DNA from: Marifrigoribacter sp047730175
Lineage (GTDB): Bacteria; Bacteroidota; Bacteroidia; Flavobacteriales; Flavobacteriaceae
DNA: 64,000 nt
Assembly: GCF_047730175.1 (NCBI RefSeq)
Contig: NZ_CP159833.1
Span: forward strand, 2,046,001 to 2,110,000
Direction: 5' to 3'
In this document: positions 17,822-27,544 of the stretch, piece after piece
Numbering within the stretch: the first letter of the stretch is position 1
Layout: every line of letters begins with the position of its first letter
Made by a program: the position numbers and the translations under genes
Notes under the pieces: generated by a model
The model's database searches: none
What the model saw: only the letters and a program-made list of their open reading frames with translations
What the model was told of the DNA's origin: nothing

Positions 17822-18601
17822 ATGAAAAATATTCAATTCCTTTTTATTTTATTGTTTGTTAGTATTTTGTCTTTAAATGCAGCAGAAGATTGGGGTGCAA
17901 CTGGTCATAGAGTAACAGGGCAAATTGCAGAAAATCATCTTTCCAATAAGGCTAAAAAAACTATTAATAAATTATTAAAAGGTGAATCTTTGGCTTTTTT
18001 ATCTACGTATGGAGATGAAATAAAAAGTGATGATAAATATAGAGAGTATTATACTTGGCATTATGTGAACTTTCCATTTGAAAGTACCTATGACGAGCAT
18101 CCTAAAAGCCCAAAAGGGGACTTAATAGTAGGAATAAAAAAATGTATTGATATATTAAAAAATGTGAACAGTACTCAAGAAGAAAAAATATTCCATCTTA
18201 AAATGTTGGTTCACTTTATTGGTGATTTACATCAACCATTACATGTAGGTATAGCAGCAGATAAAGGCGGAAATAAACTTCAAGTGCAATGGTTTAATGA
18301 TGGAACTAATTTACATTCGGTTTGGGATACAAAAATGATTGAAAGTTATAATATGTCTTATTCCGAGTTAGCTTCAAATGTTAGAAAATTAAACAAACAT
18401 CAAATCAAAGGATTACAAAAAGGAACTCCTATCGATTGGATGTATGAAAGCCGTGCATTATGTGAAGAAATTTATAGCAATGTAAAAGTTGGCGAGAACT
18501 TACGGTATAAATATAGTTATGACTATATGGGTACAGTAAGATCACAACTTCAAAAAGGAGGCATAAGATTAGCTTCTGTTTTAAACGAAATTTTTGGGTA
18601 A
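17822..18601 (+). CDS. Secreted S1/P1 family nuclease
   Basis: This 259-residue protein has a signal peptide whose cleavage after NAAED-type residues leaves WGATGHRV near the mature N-terminus. The S1/P1 family uses an N-terminal Trp plus His/Asp residues to bind three zinc ions. Matching motifs are WGATGHR, TWHYVNFP, HFIGDLHQPLHVG and NLHSVWDTKMI. The length fits the family. It probably degrades single-stranded DNA or RNA outside the inner membrane for nucleotide scavenging. It is a single gene facing the SPFH operon. Confidence 0.93.
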   Translation: MKNIQFLFILLFVSILSLNAAEDWGATGHRVTGQIAENHLSNKAKKTINKLLKGESLAFLSTYGDEIKSDDKYREYYTWHYVNFPFESTYDEHPKSPKGDLIVGIKKCIDILKNVNSTQEEKIFHLKMLVHFIGDLHQPLHVGIAADKGGNKLQVQWFNDGTNLHSVWDTKMIESYNMSYSELASNVRKLNKHQIKGLQKGTPIDWMYESRALCEEIYSNVKVGENLRYKYSYDYMGTVRSQLQKGGIRLASVLNEIFG

Positions 18602-18608
18602 AATACCT

Positions 18609-19211
18609 TTAGATTTGTCTAAAAGTTAAATTAATTCTAGGAGATTGAATCGCCTTAGATTTAGGAATTTGATGTTGCCAAAAATGTTGGGTTTCACCTT
18701 TCATGATTAATAAACTTCCGTGTTCTAATAATAATTTATAACTGAGTTCTTTGTTTTCTTTATGCTTTAAATGAAAAAAACGTTCCGCACCAAGAGTTAG
18801 TGAAGCAATCACAGGATTTTTACCTAATTCTTTTTCATCGTCACTATGCCAACCCATACTATCATTCCCGTTTCGATATAAATTTATTAATACAGCAGTA
18901 AACTTAATTTCTGAAACTTTTTCAATTTCATTTTTTAATTCAATTAAAAGAGGGGAGAAAATGTTTGGTGCCATGGTAAGGCCAGAATAACTGTATGCTT
19001 TTTCATCTAAACCATACAATGCAGTTAATCGAGGTTGTTTAAAGGTTTTGCCATACACAGTTATATCATCCTGTTGCCACTCGGTTTCAGACAATAATCT
19101 GTTATAATATTCTGCCCCTTTTTCAGAAGCAAAAAAAGAGGGATAATACACAATATCTGCTTGAGGTAAGTCTAGTCGAATTTCTTTTTCATGAGAAGAA
19201 AATAAATTCAT
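18609..19211 (-). CDS. AlkB-like 2-oxoglutarate/Fe(II) dioxygenase
   Basis: This is a 200-residue protein if it starts at ATG 19211 (MNLFSSHEKE); the longer frame would run into the upstream gene. Iron ligands are in MGWHSDDEKE (HxD) and the distal His is in QHFWQHQIPK. The 2-oxoglutarate Arg residues are in PRINLTFR, and the substrate loop reads PRLTALYG. This matches AlkB/ALKBH2-3-type enzymes that remove 1-methyladenine and 3-methylcytosine from nucleic acids by oxidative demethylation. It starts one base after the stop of the DoxX-like gene, so it is translationally coupled. Confidence 0.92.
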   Translation of the reverse strand: MNLFSSHEKEIRLDLPQADIVYYPSFFASEKGAEYYNRLLSETEWQQDDITVYGKTFKQPRLTALYGLDEKAYSYSGLTMAPNIFSPLLIELKNEIEKVSEIKFTAVLINLYRNGNDSMGWHSDDEKELGKNPVIASLTLGAERFFHLKHKENKELSYKLLLEHGSLLIMKGETQHFWQHQIPKSKAIQSPRINLTFRQI

Positions 19212-19212
19212 C

Positions 19213-19563
19213 TTAACAATATAAATAAGCCCAATACATAATGGCCAATTGCATAGGAAACCTTGCAATAAGCAACCATTTTGGTATTTTCATTGAAGCC
19301 TCTTTATGTTGTAACATATGAACATGAACGGGTATAAAAAGAATCAATAAAACAATAATTCCCCATGCGCCTATAGATTGACTTTCTTTTGTGATTAGCA
19401 TGAATCCGAAAATCATTTCTAAAATTCCTGTAAATAAAACCATGCTACTATGGCCAGGAATATAAGAAGGCATAATGCGTTCGTAAACTTTAGGCTTTCT
19501 AAAGTGATTAAAACCAGCTGCTATAAATAAAACAGCTAAAAGATATTGGTGCCAAGGAAACAT
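19213..19563 (-). CDS. DoxX/MauE-like small membrane protein
   Basis: This 116-residue protein has four predicted transmembrane helices, typical of the DoxX/DoxD-like family (LAVLFIAAGFNHFRKP near the start, PAY-type loop MPSYIPGHS, GILEMIFGFML). Members are often annotated as membrane proteins of unknown redox or quinone-related function. It is the first gene of a two-gene unit with the AlkB-like dioxygenase, one base apart. A joint role is not obvious. Confidence 0.85.
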   Translation of the reverse strand: MFPWHQYLLAVLFIAAGFNHFRKPKVYERIMPSYIPGHSSMVLFTGILEMIFGFMLITKESQSIGAWGIIVLLILFIPVHVHMLQHKEASMKIPKWLLIARFPMQLAIMYWAYLYC

Positions 19564-19626
19564 ATAATTTTATTTAATGTTTCAAAAATAGTTTATTTTT
19601 ATTTTAGGAATACTAAAGTAAACTTC

Positions 19627-21008
19627 TTATTGTTTAATAATCTTTTCTACAATAATTCCTTTTTCCGTTTCTAATTGTACAAACAATAATCCATCTGTAA
19701 GCGTTGAAATATTTATTTGATTTGAAGGATTATTTATAATAAACAATTCTCTTCCTAATACATCATAAATTGTTACAGAGTTTATTAAAATTTCATTTTG
19801 AAAAGATATATTTATAAATTCATGAGTAGGATTTGGGTAGATATTTAAATTAAAAAAATCTAAATCTTGAGTAGAAAGATTACCTAAATTTTCATACCAA
19901 GCAATTTTACTATCCCAATAAGAAGAAGAGAGCACATCTATTTTACCATCATCATTAATATCTGTTATCAGAACTTGAAGTACACCATCAGCTTCCGTAG
20001 AGATAATATTTGCCATACTAAAATTTCCTAATCCATCAAGGTTTTCATACCAAGAAACATAATCATCTCCACGACCCGATACAACATCCATATCTCCATC
20101 ATTATCAATATCTGCAGCTACTACCGAAAAACCATAAAGCTCTTCTGGACTACTTATTAATTGTTGTTCCCCAAAAGTACCTTGTCCATTGATGTTTTCA
20201 TACCAAGCAATTTTACCATCATTTCTTGAAGCTGAAAGTACATCCATATCACCATCTCCATCTAAGTCTGCAGCATTAATTTCTTTTAAAATGTCAAGAT
20301 TATTTATTGTAATAATTTGTTCTTCACCAAAATTACCTAAACCATCAAGATTCTCAAACCATTCTATGTTGTCATGATATCCTCCAGAGACTACATCTAT
20401 ATCACCATCATTATCGATATCTACAGGTAAGTTGTATATTATTTTAAAACCATCTACTTCTTCCTCAAAAATGATTCTTGGACTAAAATTACTTTGATCA
20501 TTCAAATTTTAAACCAAATTAGTTTTCTGTAAGCTGTTGCAACTATATCAATATCTCCATCTCCATCAATGTCTGCTGGGTTTATACGATTAAAATCAAA
20601 TTCATCAATAGAAATTATTTATTCAACTCCGAAATTTCCTAGACCATCTATATTTTCATACCATGCTAATTTAGTAGGGTATTCAATATATCTTGAAATT
20701 AATACAATATCATTATCTCCATCTCCGTCTAAATCTGCAGCAAAAGCATTACGAGCTGATGTTATATTATTGTCAATAATTTGAGGTTGTCCAAATGTGC
20801 CTTGCCCATCTGTATTTTTATACCAAACTAATAATTTATCTAATCCAGAAGAAACAGAAAGTATATCTTTATAATTATCTCCATCTAGGTCAGCAGTAAA
20901 TATACTTGAAGGTAAAGCATCAATAGAAACAATTTGCTGTTCTCCAAATTGAGCATATCCATTTATATAAAATAGAATCCCAAAGAAAATGATTATTTTA
21001 TTTTTCAT
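19627..21008 (-). pseudogene. Broken FG-GAP/VCBS repeat protein with T9SS type A sorting domain
   Basis: Two lesions interrupt one gene. The upstream part (21008-20619) has a signal peptide and repeats such as TADLDGDNYKDILSV and WYKNTDGQGTFG, ending at TAA (20621-20619) where repeat homology expects CAA (Gln). Reading through gives IISIDEFDFNRINPADIDG and then WF, after which one base is missing near 20510/20511 (TTTAAAATTTG instead of TTTGAAAATTTG). The repeats then resume in the frame used to 19627. The restored length is 1383 bases, 460 residues. The C-terminus (NIYPNPTHEFINISF to KIIKQ) is a type A T9SS sorting domain. Once a secreted beta-propeller protein; probably now inactive. Confidence 0.85.
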
Positions 21009-21140
21009 AAGTAATTAAAATTAATTTTAATTCTAAAACTTTGCAGGGGAGTAAATAAAACAGGAATAATATGCTTTATTTCACAAGTTTATTTAAAAAG
21101 TGCTTCACTAAGTTAGTCATAAAAATAGCTAAATACAAAA

Positions 21141-21169
21141 AAGCCGTCCCAAATTAATTGGGACGGCTT
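21141..21169 (-). terminator. Terminator of htpG
   Basis: A 10-bp GC-rich stem (aagccgtccc / gggacggctt) with a 9-base AT loop, flanked by A-runs on the left and TTTT on the right. It lies 20 bp past the htpG stop and would also stop readthrough in the other direction. Confidence 0.85.
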
Positions 21170-21189
21170 TTAATTAAATAACCTAAAAT

Positions 21190-23082
21190 TTATTTAATCA
21201 TCTCATAACTACGTTTAATAAACGTCGTTAATTCTTCTCCTTTTAAAAGATTTTGTGATAAACGAGCTAAATCTAAGGCTTGATTTATCAAACGTTCTTT
21301 TTTCTTTTGAGTTTTAGTGTTTAATATTTCACCTACTAATTCATGATTGGTATTTACAATTAAATTGTACATATCTGGCATGTTACCCATTCCAAACATT
21401 CCACCGCTACCGCCTGATTGTTGCATCTCTTTCATACGACGCATGAATTCAGGTTGCGTAATAATGAAAGGATTCGCTTGGCTGTCCATTGCTTCTAATT
21501 GAACCGAAAATTTTTCTTGAGGGATAATCTCCGTCAATAAAGTTGTTAAACTTTCTTTTTCGTCATCATTCAATTTTGAAACTTGCTCTTCATCTTTTTT
21601 GATCAAATTTTCAATATGATCTCCATCTACACGAACAAACATTGTGTTTTCATTTTCAGATTCTAATTTCTGAATTAAATGCGAAACAATTGGAGAGTCT
21701 AAAAATAATACTTCATATCCCTTTTCTTTAGCAGCCTCTATGTATGAATGTTGTTCATCTTTATTTGAAGCATATAAGACAACTAATTTATCATCTTTAT
21801 CAGTGTGTAGGTCTTTTATTTTTTCCTTTAATTCTCCTAAAGTATAATGAGTACCATCTACTGTTGGGTATAAAGCAAAATCCTGTGCTTTTTCAAAGAA
21901 TTTATCTTCTGAAAGCATACCATATTCAATAACGATTTTAATATCGCTCCATTTTTGTTCGAAATCTGCACGATTACTATTAAAAAGGCTTTTTAGTTTG
22001 TCTGCTACTTTACGAGTAATATAACTTGAGATCTTTTTTACCGCACCGTCCGCTTGTAAGTAACTTCTAGAAACATTTAAAGGAATGTCTGGAGAATCAA
22101 TAACCCCACGTAACATCGTTAAAAATTCAGGAACAATACCTTCCACATTATCAGTTACAAAAACTTGGTTTTGGTATAACTGAATTTTATCCTTCTGCAT
22201 ATTCATATCATTTGTCATCTTTGGGAAATACAAGATTCCAGTAAGATTAAAAGGATAGTCTACATTTAGGTGAATATTAAATAAAGGTTCTTCAAATTGA
22301 GCAGGGTACAACTCTCTATAAAAGCTTTTGTATTCATCCTCATTTAAATCTGAAGGTTGTTTGGTCCAAGCTGGAGAAGGATTGTTTATAAAATTATCTA
22401 CTTCTTGAGTAGGAGCAGGGTCTTCTTCTTTTGCATCTTCAGGCTTAGGTAATGTTTCAGTACGCATTCCGAATTTAATAGGAATAGGCATGAATTTATT
22501 GTATTTCGAAAGTAGTTCAGTAATACGCCCGTCTTCTAAAAACTCTAAGGAGTCTTCAGCGATATGAAGAATAATTTCTGTTCCTCTTTCTGTTCTGTCA
22601 TTGTCACTTATGGTATATTCTGGAGATCCATCACATTCCCATTGAACTGCAGGTTCATCTTTAAAACTTTTAGTTATGATTTCAACTTTGTCTGCCACCA
22701 TAAAAGCAGAGTAGAATCCAAGTCCAAAATGACCTATAATCCCCGCATCTTCACCCTCTTTATCTTTGTATTTTTCGATAAACTCTTCAGCGCCTGAAAA
22801 AGCAATTTGATTGATATAGTTTTCAACCTCATCTTTTGTCATACCAATTCCTTGATCAATGATGTGAAGCTTTTTGTTTTCTTTATCAATTTTCACCTCG
22901 ATGATTGGATTTCCATAATCAACTTTAGCCTCACCAATACTAGTCAGGTGTCTCAATTTAACAGTTGCATCCGTAGCATTAGAAACTAATTCTCTTAAAA
23001 AAATCTCGTGATCGCTATATAAAAACTTCTTAATAAGTGGAAATATGTTTTCTACCGATACATTAATAGATCCTTTACTCAT
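21190..23082 (-). CDS. htpG: Molecular chaperone HtpG (Hsp90)
   Basis: This 630-residue protein has the length expected of bacterial HtpG. The N-terminal GHKL ATPase shows FLRELVSNATDA (catalytic Glu, Mg-binding Asn), IIDQGIGMTKDEV and GHFGLGFYSAFMVAD. The middle domain shows the catalytic-loop Arg in PLNVSRSYLQ, and the C-terminal dimerisation domain follows. A short charged linker (EDAKEEDPAPTQEVDN) separates the N and middle domains, and a Met/Gly-rich stretch (GGSGGMFGMGNM) lies near 560. It is monocistronic, with a strong terminator. Confidence 0.98.
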   Translation of the reverse strand: MSKGSINVSVENIFPLIKKFLYSDHEIFLRELVSNATDATVKLRHLTSIGEAKVDYGNPIIEVKIDKENKKLHIIDQGIGMTKDEVENYINQIAFSGAEEFIEKYKDKEGEDAGIIGHFGLGFYSAFMVADKVEIITKSFKDEPAVQWECDGSPEYTISDNDRTERGTEIILHIAEDSLEFLEDGRITELLSKYNKFMPIPIKFGMRTETLPKPEDAKEEDPAPTQEVDNFINNPSPAWTKQPSDLNEDEYKSFYRELYPAQFEEPLFNIHLNVDYPFNLTGILYFPKMTNDMNMQKDKIQLYQNQVFVTDNVEGIVPEFLTMLRGVIDSPDIPLNVSRSYLQADGAVKKISSYITRKVADKLKSLFNSNRADFEQKWSDIKIVIEYGMLSEDKFFEKAQDFALYPTVDGTHYTLGELKEKIKDLHTDKDDKLVVLYASNKDEQHSYIEAAKEKGYEVLFLDSPIVSHLIQKLESENENTMFVRVDGDHIENLIKKDEEQVSKLNDDEKESLTTLLTEIIPQEKFSVQLEAMDSQANPFIITQPEFMRRMKEMQQSGGSGGMFGMGNMPDMYNLIVNTNHELVGEILNTKTQKKKERLINQALDLARLSQNLLKGEELTTFIKRSYEMIK

Positions 23083-23262
23083 GTGTATATTTTTTAATTA
23101 TTTACTTTATTATAGATAATGTATTAGTCAAAAAAAATACCAAAGAATAAGGTATGACAACATGACATTTTAAAAGTGCTATGCACGCATACTGAATGCC
23201 CTTAAAAGGGTTCAATAATTAATTCGGAATAGGTATCTTTCGAGTATTAAATAAAAGCATAC

Positions 23263-24270
23263 ATGTATAGTTCAAAAATAACAGGCTTAGGGTCTTATGT
23301 TCCAGATAGAGTTGTAACAAATGAAGAGCTTTCAACCTTGATGGAAACCAGTGATGAATGGATTCAAGAAAGAACAGGAATTAAAGAGCGAAGATGGGTC
23401 GATGAAGGCAGTGGAGATACTTCTGCAACCATGGGTGCAAAAGCGGCAAAAATTGCTATAGAAAGAGCAGGATTAACAAAAGATGATATTGATTTTATCA
23501 TTTTTGCAACCTTAAGCCCTGACATGTATTTTCCAGGTTGTGGAGTTCAAGTTCAGGATATATTAGAAATGCCTACCGTAGGTGCTTTAGATGTTCGAAA
23601 TCAATGTTCAGGATTTGTGTATTCTATGTCAATAGCCGATCAGTTTATAAAAACAGGAATGTATAAGAATATACTGGTAATTGGGTCTGAATATCATTCA
23701 GGTGGACTTGATTTAACAACAAGAGGAAGAAGTGTTTCAGTTATTTTTGGAGATGGCGCAGGCGCTGCTGTTTTATCAAGATCTGAAGATACTACCAAAG
23801 GAATTTTATCTACTCATTTACATTCCGAAGGAAAACATGCAAAAGAACTTACGGTTGAAGGACCAAGTATTGCGCATTGGGTTCCTGAAATTTTAGAAGA
23901 GAACGATCCTAATGACACTTCGTATTACCCATATATGAACGGAACTTTTGTTTTTAAACATGCCGTTCTAAGATTCAGTCAAGCAATTATAGAAGGATTA
24001 AAAACGAATAATTTAGAAGCTTCAGATATTGGAATGTTAATTCCGCATCAAGCAAATTTACGGATCTCTCAATTTGTTCAGAAAAAGTTTGGATTGAACG
24101 ATGACCAAGTGTTTAATAATATTCAGAAATACGGAAACACAACAGCTGCTTCTATTCCTATTGCTTTAACAGAAGCTTGGGAAAAAGGGAAGATAAAAGA
24201 CGATGATATTGTAGTGCTTGCTGCTTTTGGTAGTGGATTTACGTGGGGTAGTGTCATTATAAAATGGTAA
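23263..24270 (+). CDS. 3-oxoacyl-ACP synthase III family protein (FabH-like)
   Basis: This 335-residue thiolase-fold enzyme has the KAS III catalytic triad: Cys in DVRNQCSGFVYSM, His in IPHQANLRI and Asn in KYGNTTAASIP. The N-terminus (ITGLGSYVPDRVVTNEEL) and WIQERTGIKERRW are family hallmarks. KAS III condenses acetyl- or branched acyl-CoA with malonyl-ACP to start fatty acid synthesis. Flavobacteria carry several paralogues and this one lies alone, without plsX or rpmF, so it may serve a secondary pathway. It is divergent from htpG. Confidence 0.9.
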   Translation: MYSSKITGLGSYVPDRVVTNEELSTLMETSDEWIQERTGIKERRWVDEGSGDTSATMGAKAAKIAIERAGLTKDDIDFIIFATLSPDMYFPGCGVQVQDILEMPTVGALDVRNQCSGFVYSMSIADQFIKTGMYKNILVIGSEYHSGGLDLTTRGRSVSVIFGDGAGAAVLSRSEDTTKGILSTHLHSEGKHAKELTVEGPSIAHWVPEILEENDPNDTSYYPYMNGTFVFKHAVLRFSQAIIEGLKTNNLEASDIGMLIPHQANLRISQFVQKKFGLNDDQVFNNIQKYGNTTAASIPIALTEAWEKGKIKDDDIVVLAAFGSGFTWGSVIIKW

Positions 24271-24564
24271 ACCTACTAAACAAAATGCCTAGTAGGTATA
24301 ACCCACATTAAGTATTAAAAAATCTATTGCGAGCTGAAAATTCTTCAAAATAGATGTTTCACTTCGTTTTCTGATTTCACCATAGCGGTGCTATGATTCA
24401 ACCAGTAAAACTTCCTATTTTATTTTTTTTTCAACGCTCATCACAACATTCTAATCCATAATGCGGGTTTAAAGAACTAATTAATCCCCATCAAAGTTCT
24501 TATTAGAAGTACAAGATGGGATTTAAATAAAACGATTGTTATACCCAATAAAGGGTATAATTAA
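24271..24564. repeat. Gene-free stretch with hairpin-forming intergenic elements
   Basis: No credible gene is present. The stretch holds cctact/agtagg near 24272-24295, then an imperfect ~80-base inverted element (about 24350-24425). In that element, aaaatag..tttcact pairs with agtaaaact..tatttt around a perfect small hairpin, CATAGC-ggt-GCTATG (24381-24395). Two further hairpins follow: cccatc..gatggg at about 24486-24520, and tataccc-aataaa-gggtata at about 24540-24559. The ordered palindromes suggest a dispersed repeat element rather than random spacer. Confidence 0.5.
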
Positions 24565-24594
24565 AAAAGCCTTTTGAATTTTCAAAAGGCTTTT
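24565..24594. terminator. Bidirectional terminator between fabH-like gene and TonB-type receptor
   Basis: A perfect stem (aaaagccttttgaa / ttcaaaaggctttt), flanked by A-runs on the left and TTTT on the right, works in both directions. The longer U-run on the minus strand suits the receptor gene, which ends about 120 bp away. Confidence 0.75.
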
Positions 24595-24716
24595 AACAAT
24601 ATCTATATTTTATCAAGAATGGTTAATTCAAATAAACCATAATCTTTATTGTACATATAATAGATTCATTTTTATTAAAAATATTTCAGTTTTTCTAAAA
24701 TTAAATTGATTTATTT

Positions 24717-27254
24717 TTAGAAAATACCCCCACCACCAGATTTTTCATCATTATCTCTTTTTTTACGTGATTTCGCACTGTATTTTCCTCCACCAAAACG
24801 GTATGATAATGCTACATTTATAGTATTGCTTTCCCAGTTAAATTCACCTTTTTGATTGTAAGGTAGTTCTCCTTCAAAACCAAAACGCATTGTGTCGAAA
24901 ATGTCACTATAATTTACACTAAACGACCCTTTACCATCCCATAATTTATAACGAGCTCCCACATTAACAAAGTACATAGGTTCTACCGTGAATTGTAATG
25001 TTCTAGATTTTCCTCTATAGAAACCAAAAGCAGATAAAGATAATTTTTTAGTTACTTTGAAGTTATTAAACATTCTAAAACTCCAAGCAACATTATCTAC
25101 TTCATACGTATTTGAAATAATATCATCTTCTGTTGGGTTATCAGTAGTTGCTAGGCTTTCTGCAATTCCTTTTTGAGTCTGGTTGTACAAATCGAAACTT
25201 GAATTTATACTCCACCATTTTGCAGGGCGGTAATTACTAGAAAGCTCAATTCCATAAGCAGTTGTATTATCGAAATTGTCGTGAGTAAGTATCAATTTGT
25301 TTTCAATATCTGTTCTGTCAACAAACAAAGCACGGTTTATTTCATTTTCAATTGCTCTAAAAAACACACCTCCAGTAATGCTTCCTTTTTCTAAGGTACG
25401 GGTATAGTTTACTTCGATTGAATTTGTAAACTGTGGTGTTAAACTTGTTTTTCCGAAGGAAGAAATAAAAGGCGTACTCCATTCTCTAATTGGATTTATT
25501 TGGTCTAATCCTGGTCGATCTACTCTGCGACTATAACTTGCTTGGTACTGATTTTTTTCGGTTGGACTATACGTCAAAAATGCAGACGGATATATTTCAA
25601 AATAATCATTTGTAAAGTTTTTAAGGATGTCATTGCCATCACGCGTAACATTTACTTCAGCATCTGTATTTACATTGGTAAGGTCATCAGTTGTAATACC
25701 AGCTCCATACGTTTCTTTGGTGTCTGCTGTGACTTCAACATTTTCAAATCTAGCTCCAACCTGTAATGTTACTTTCTCCCATTTCTTAGAGTAGGTAGCA
25801 TAGGCCGAATAAATATCTCTCGAATAGTCAAATTGAGTGCTTGGAGATACAATAAAATCACTAAGATTATTAAAAGGGTTTACAACTTCTTGGTTAGATA
25901 TTCTGCCAATATCTGAATTGAATAAACGAGCCTCTAAGCCTAATTCTAATTTTGTTGTTTCAGATAAAGGGTTTACATAATCTAAGTTGATCGTAATTCG
26001 ATCTCTTTCTGTGTCTACTTCATCTTCATAATTTGGAATGTCTGATGCGCCAGTAAAATTAAAATCACCTAATTCATCATTTCCGAAGGTATTAAGATCC
26101 GCTTCCAATTCAATGTTATGTCCTTCTTTTCCAAGATCGAGTTTATAATTGAAATTATATTGAGAAGATCTATTTTCGTTATCACTTACAAATAATTGAT
26201 TTTGATTTTCACTTAGGTCATCATAAAATAAAATATTTGTTTCCCCTTCAGTAGTCCCATCATAGAAATTTTGATTTGTGAAAAATGACAAGGTGTTTTT
26301 ATCATTTAAATAAAAATCTACACCTACTTTAAAAAGATTTGATTTATTGTCGTCAAGAAATTGAAATAATTGATCTGTGTTATCATCTGGACGGAACATT
26401 TGACCATAGTTTTGATTTTTTGAAATGTTGGTATTAAGATTACTGTAGAGATTAAATTTACCATTTCGGTAATTCATATTTAACCCAGCATTAAATTTAG
26501 CTTCAGTTTCGTACGTAAGTCCAACATTAGCACTCCCATTAAAACCAATAGTTACATTTTTATGAAGTATAATATTGATGATACCACTCATCCCTTCCGG
26601 ATTGTATTTGGCAGATGGATTTGTAATAAGTTCTATTTGTTTTATTGAAGTAGAAGGGATTTGTTTTAATAATTGCGCTACAGGTACATTCGATAATTTT
26701 CCGTCCACCATAACTTTCACGTTTTGATTTCCTCGCAAAGAAATATCTCCAGTTTGTTGATCGACACCAACTGAAGGAAGGTTTATCATGATATCAGCTG
26801 CTGTAGCTCCAGCTGTAGAAAGATCTTTTCCTATAGTAATTACTTTTCTGTCAACTTTTTGTTGAATGGTAGTAATTTCTGCAGTAATAACAACTTCATC
26901 TAGTTGTGCTATATCTTCTTCTAGCTGAATGCTTCCTAGATTTAATTTATTGTTCTTTTTTGTAATTTCAATTTCTGAAGTATAGGTTTTATACCCTATA
27001 TATTGAATTGTCACCTTACTTTTTCCTAAAGGAATGTCTTCAATATTAAAATTTCCATTATCATCGGTAATTCCACCAGTTATAGTTTTGCCTTCTAAAG
27101 TTTGAATGACTACAGTAACATAGGGTAAAGGTTCTTGAAGGTTTTTGTCTATAACAATTCCTGTAATAGTACCTTCTTTATCTGAAGTTGGATCGAAATT
27201 AGCATAACTTGATAAACTAACTAATAATACGGTAAGCGTAAAAAAGTGTTTCAT
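24717..27254 (-). CDS. TonB-dependent-receptor-type outer-membrane beta-barrel protein
   Basis: This 845-residue protein has a signal peptide (~1-19) and a CarboxypepD-reg-like domain (~28-115, GTITGIVIDKNLQEPLPYVTVVIQ). A plug-like domain follows (~130-235, NLPSVGVDQQTGDISLRGNQNVKVMVDG; NPSAKYNPEGMSGIINIIL), then a long barrel of the outer-membrane beta-barrel family that ends SYRFGGGKYS before a charged Gly-rich tail. No SusD partner is adjacent, so a glycan substrate is not implied. Plug motifs suggest TonB-coupled import, but a clear TonB box is not visible, so transport is inferred. A structured leader lies upstream. Confidence 0.9.
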   Translation of the reverse strand: MKHFFTLTVLLVSLSSYANFDPTSDKEGTITGIVIDKNLQEPLPYVTVVIQTLEGKTITGGITDDNGNFNIEDIPLGKSKVTIQYIGYKTYTSEIEITKKNNKLNLGSIQLEEDIAQLDEVVITAEITTIQQKVDRKVITIGKDLSTAGATAADIMINLPSVGVDQQTGDISLRGNQNVKVMVDGKLSNVPVAQLLKQIPSTSIKQIELITNPSAKYNPEGMSGIINIILHKNVTIGFNGSANVGLTYETEAKFNAGLNMNYRNGKFNLYSNLNTNISKNQNYGQMFRPDDNTDQLFQFLDDNKSNLFKVGVDFYLNDKNTLSFFTNQNFYDGTTEGETNILFYDDLSENQNQLFVSDNENRSSQYNFNYKLDLGKEGHNIELEADLNTFGNDELGDFNFTGASDIPNYEDEVDTERDRITINLDYVNPLSETTKLELGLEARLFNSDIGRISNQEVVNPFNNLSDFIVSPSTQFDYSRDIYSAYATYSKKWEKVTLQVGARFENVEVTADTKETYGAGITTDDLTNVNTDAEVNVTRDGNDILKNFTNDYFEIYPSAFLTYSPTEKNQYQASYSRRVDRPGLDQINPIREWSTPFISSFGKTSLTPQFTNSIEVNYTRTLEKGSITGGVFFRAIENEINRALFVDRTDIENKLILTHDNFDNTTAYGIELSSNYRPAKWWSINSSFDLYNQTQKGIAESLATTDNPTEDDIISNTYEVDNVAWSFRMFNNFKVTKKLSLSAFGFYRGKSRTLQFTVEPMYFVNVGARYKLWDGKGSFSVNYSDIFDTMRFGFEGELPYNQKGEFNWESNTINVALSYRFGGGKYSAKSRKKRDNDEKSGGGGIF

Positions 27255-27359
27255 TATTTTGATTGAATTTGATTGATGTTTATTTTGATTGTTTTAATAT
27301 GACGATCATGAAAAAAATATGTTACAGAATGAAATTATTTTAACATTCTTATAACAAAA

Positions 27360-27385
27360 AAGCCTGAAGGAAAACCCTCAGGCTT
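27360..27385 (-). terminator. Terminator hairpin upstream of the receptor gene (possible attenuator)
   Basis: On the minus strand, AGCCTGAGGG-tttt-CCTTCAGGCT (one mismatch) is followed by TTTTT. It lies about 105 bp before the receptor ATG, so transcription from further upstream would end before the gene unless antitermination occurs. Confidence 0.65.
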
Positions 27386-27454
27386 AGTCTTTACTGCAAT
27401 TATTAACACTAACCATCAACGTAAAAATTATACAGTAAAGACAGAAACGTTTCT
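27384..27454 (-). promoter_or_regulatory. Structured leader with short reading frame and palindrome
   Basis: On the minus strand this holds, in order, a perfect 12-base palindrome AGAAACGTTTCT (27454-27443) and GTCTTTACTG (27442-27433). A 10-codon frame ATG..TAA (MVSVNNCSKD, 27416-27384) follows. CAGTAAAGAC (27396-27387), the exact complement of the earlier 10-mer, abuts the terminator. Pairing of the 10-mers is possible beside the terminator. No ligand or riboswitch family is recognised. Confidence 0.4.
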
Positions 27455-27544
27455 ATTTTATAGACGTGAATAAAACTTTATTGTTACATTTAAATCCGAT
27501 TTTAACATAGATTTAAAAAAATTAACACTTAAAAAAAGAAATTA

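Noticed and set aside
23190..23215. Hairpin tgaatgccctt / aagggttca between htpG and the fabH-like gene, considered as a heat-shock operator
   Set aside because: The stem is short and mismatched and does not match any CIRCE-type or other heat-shock operator I know.
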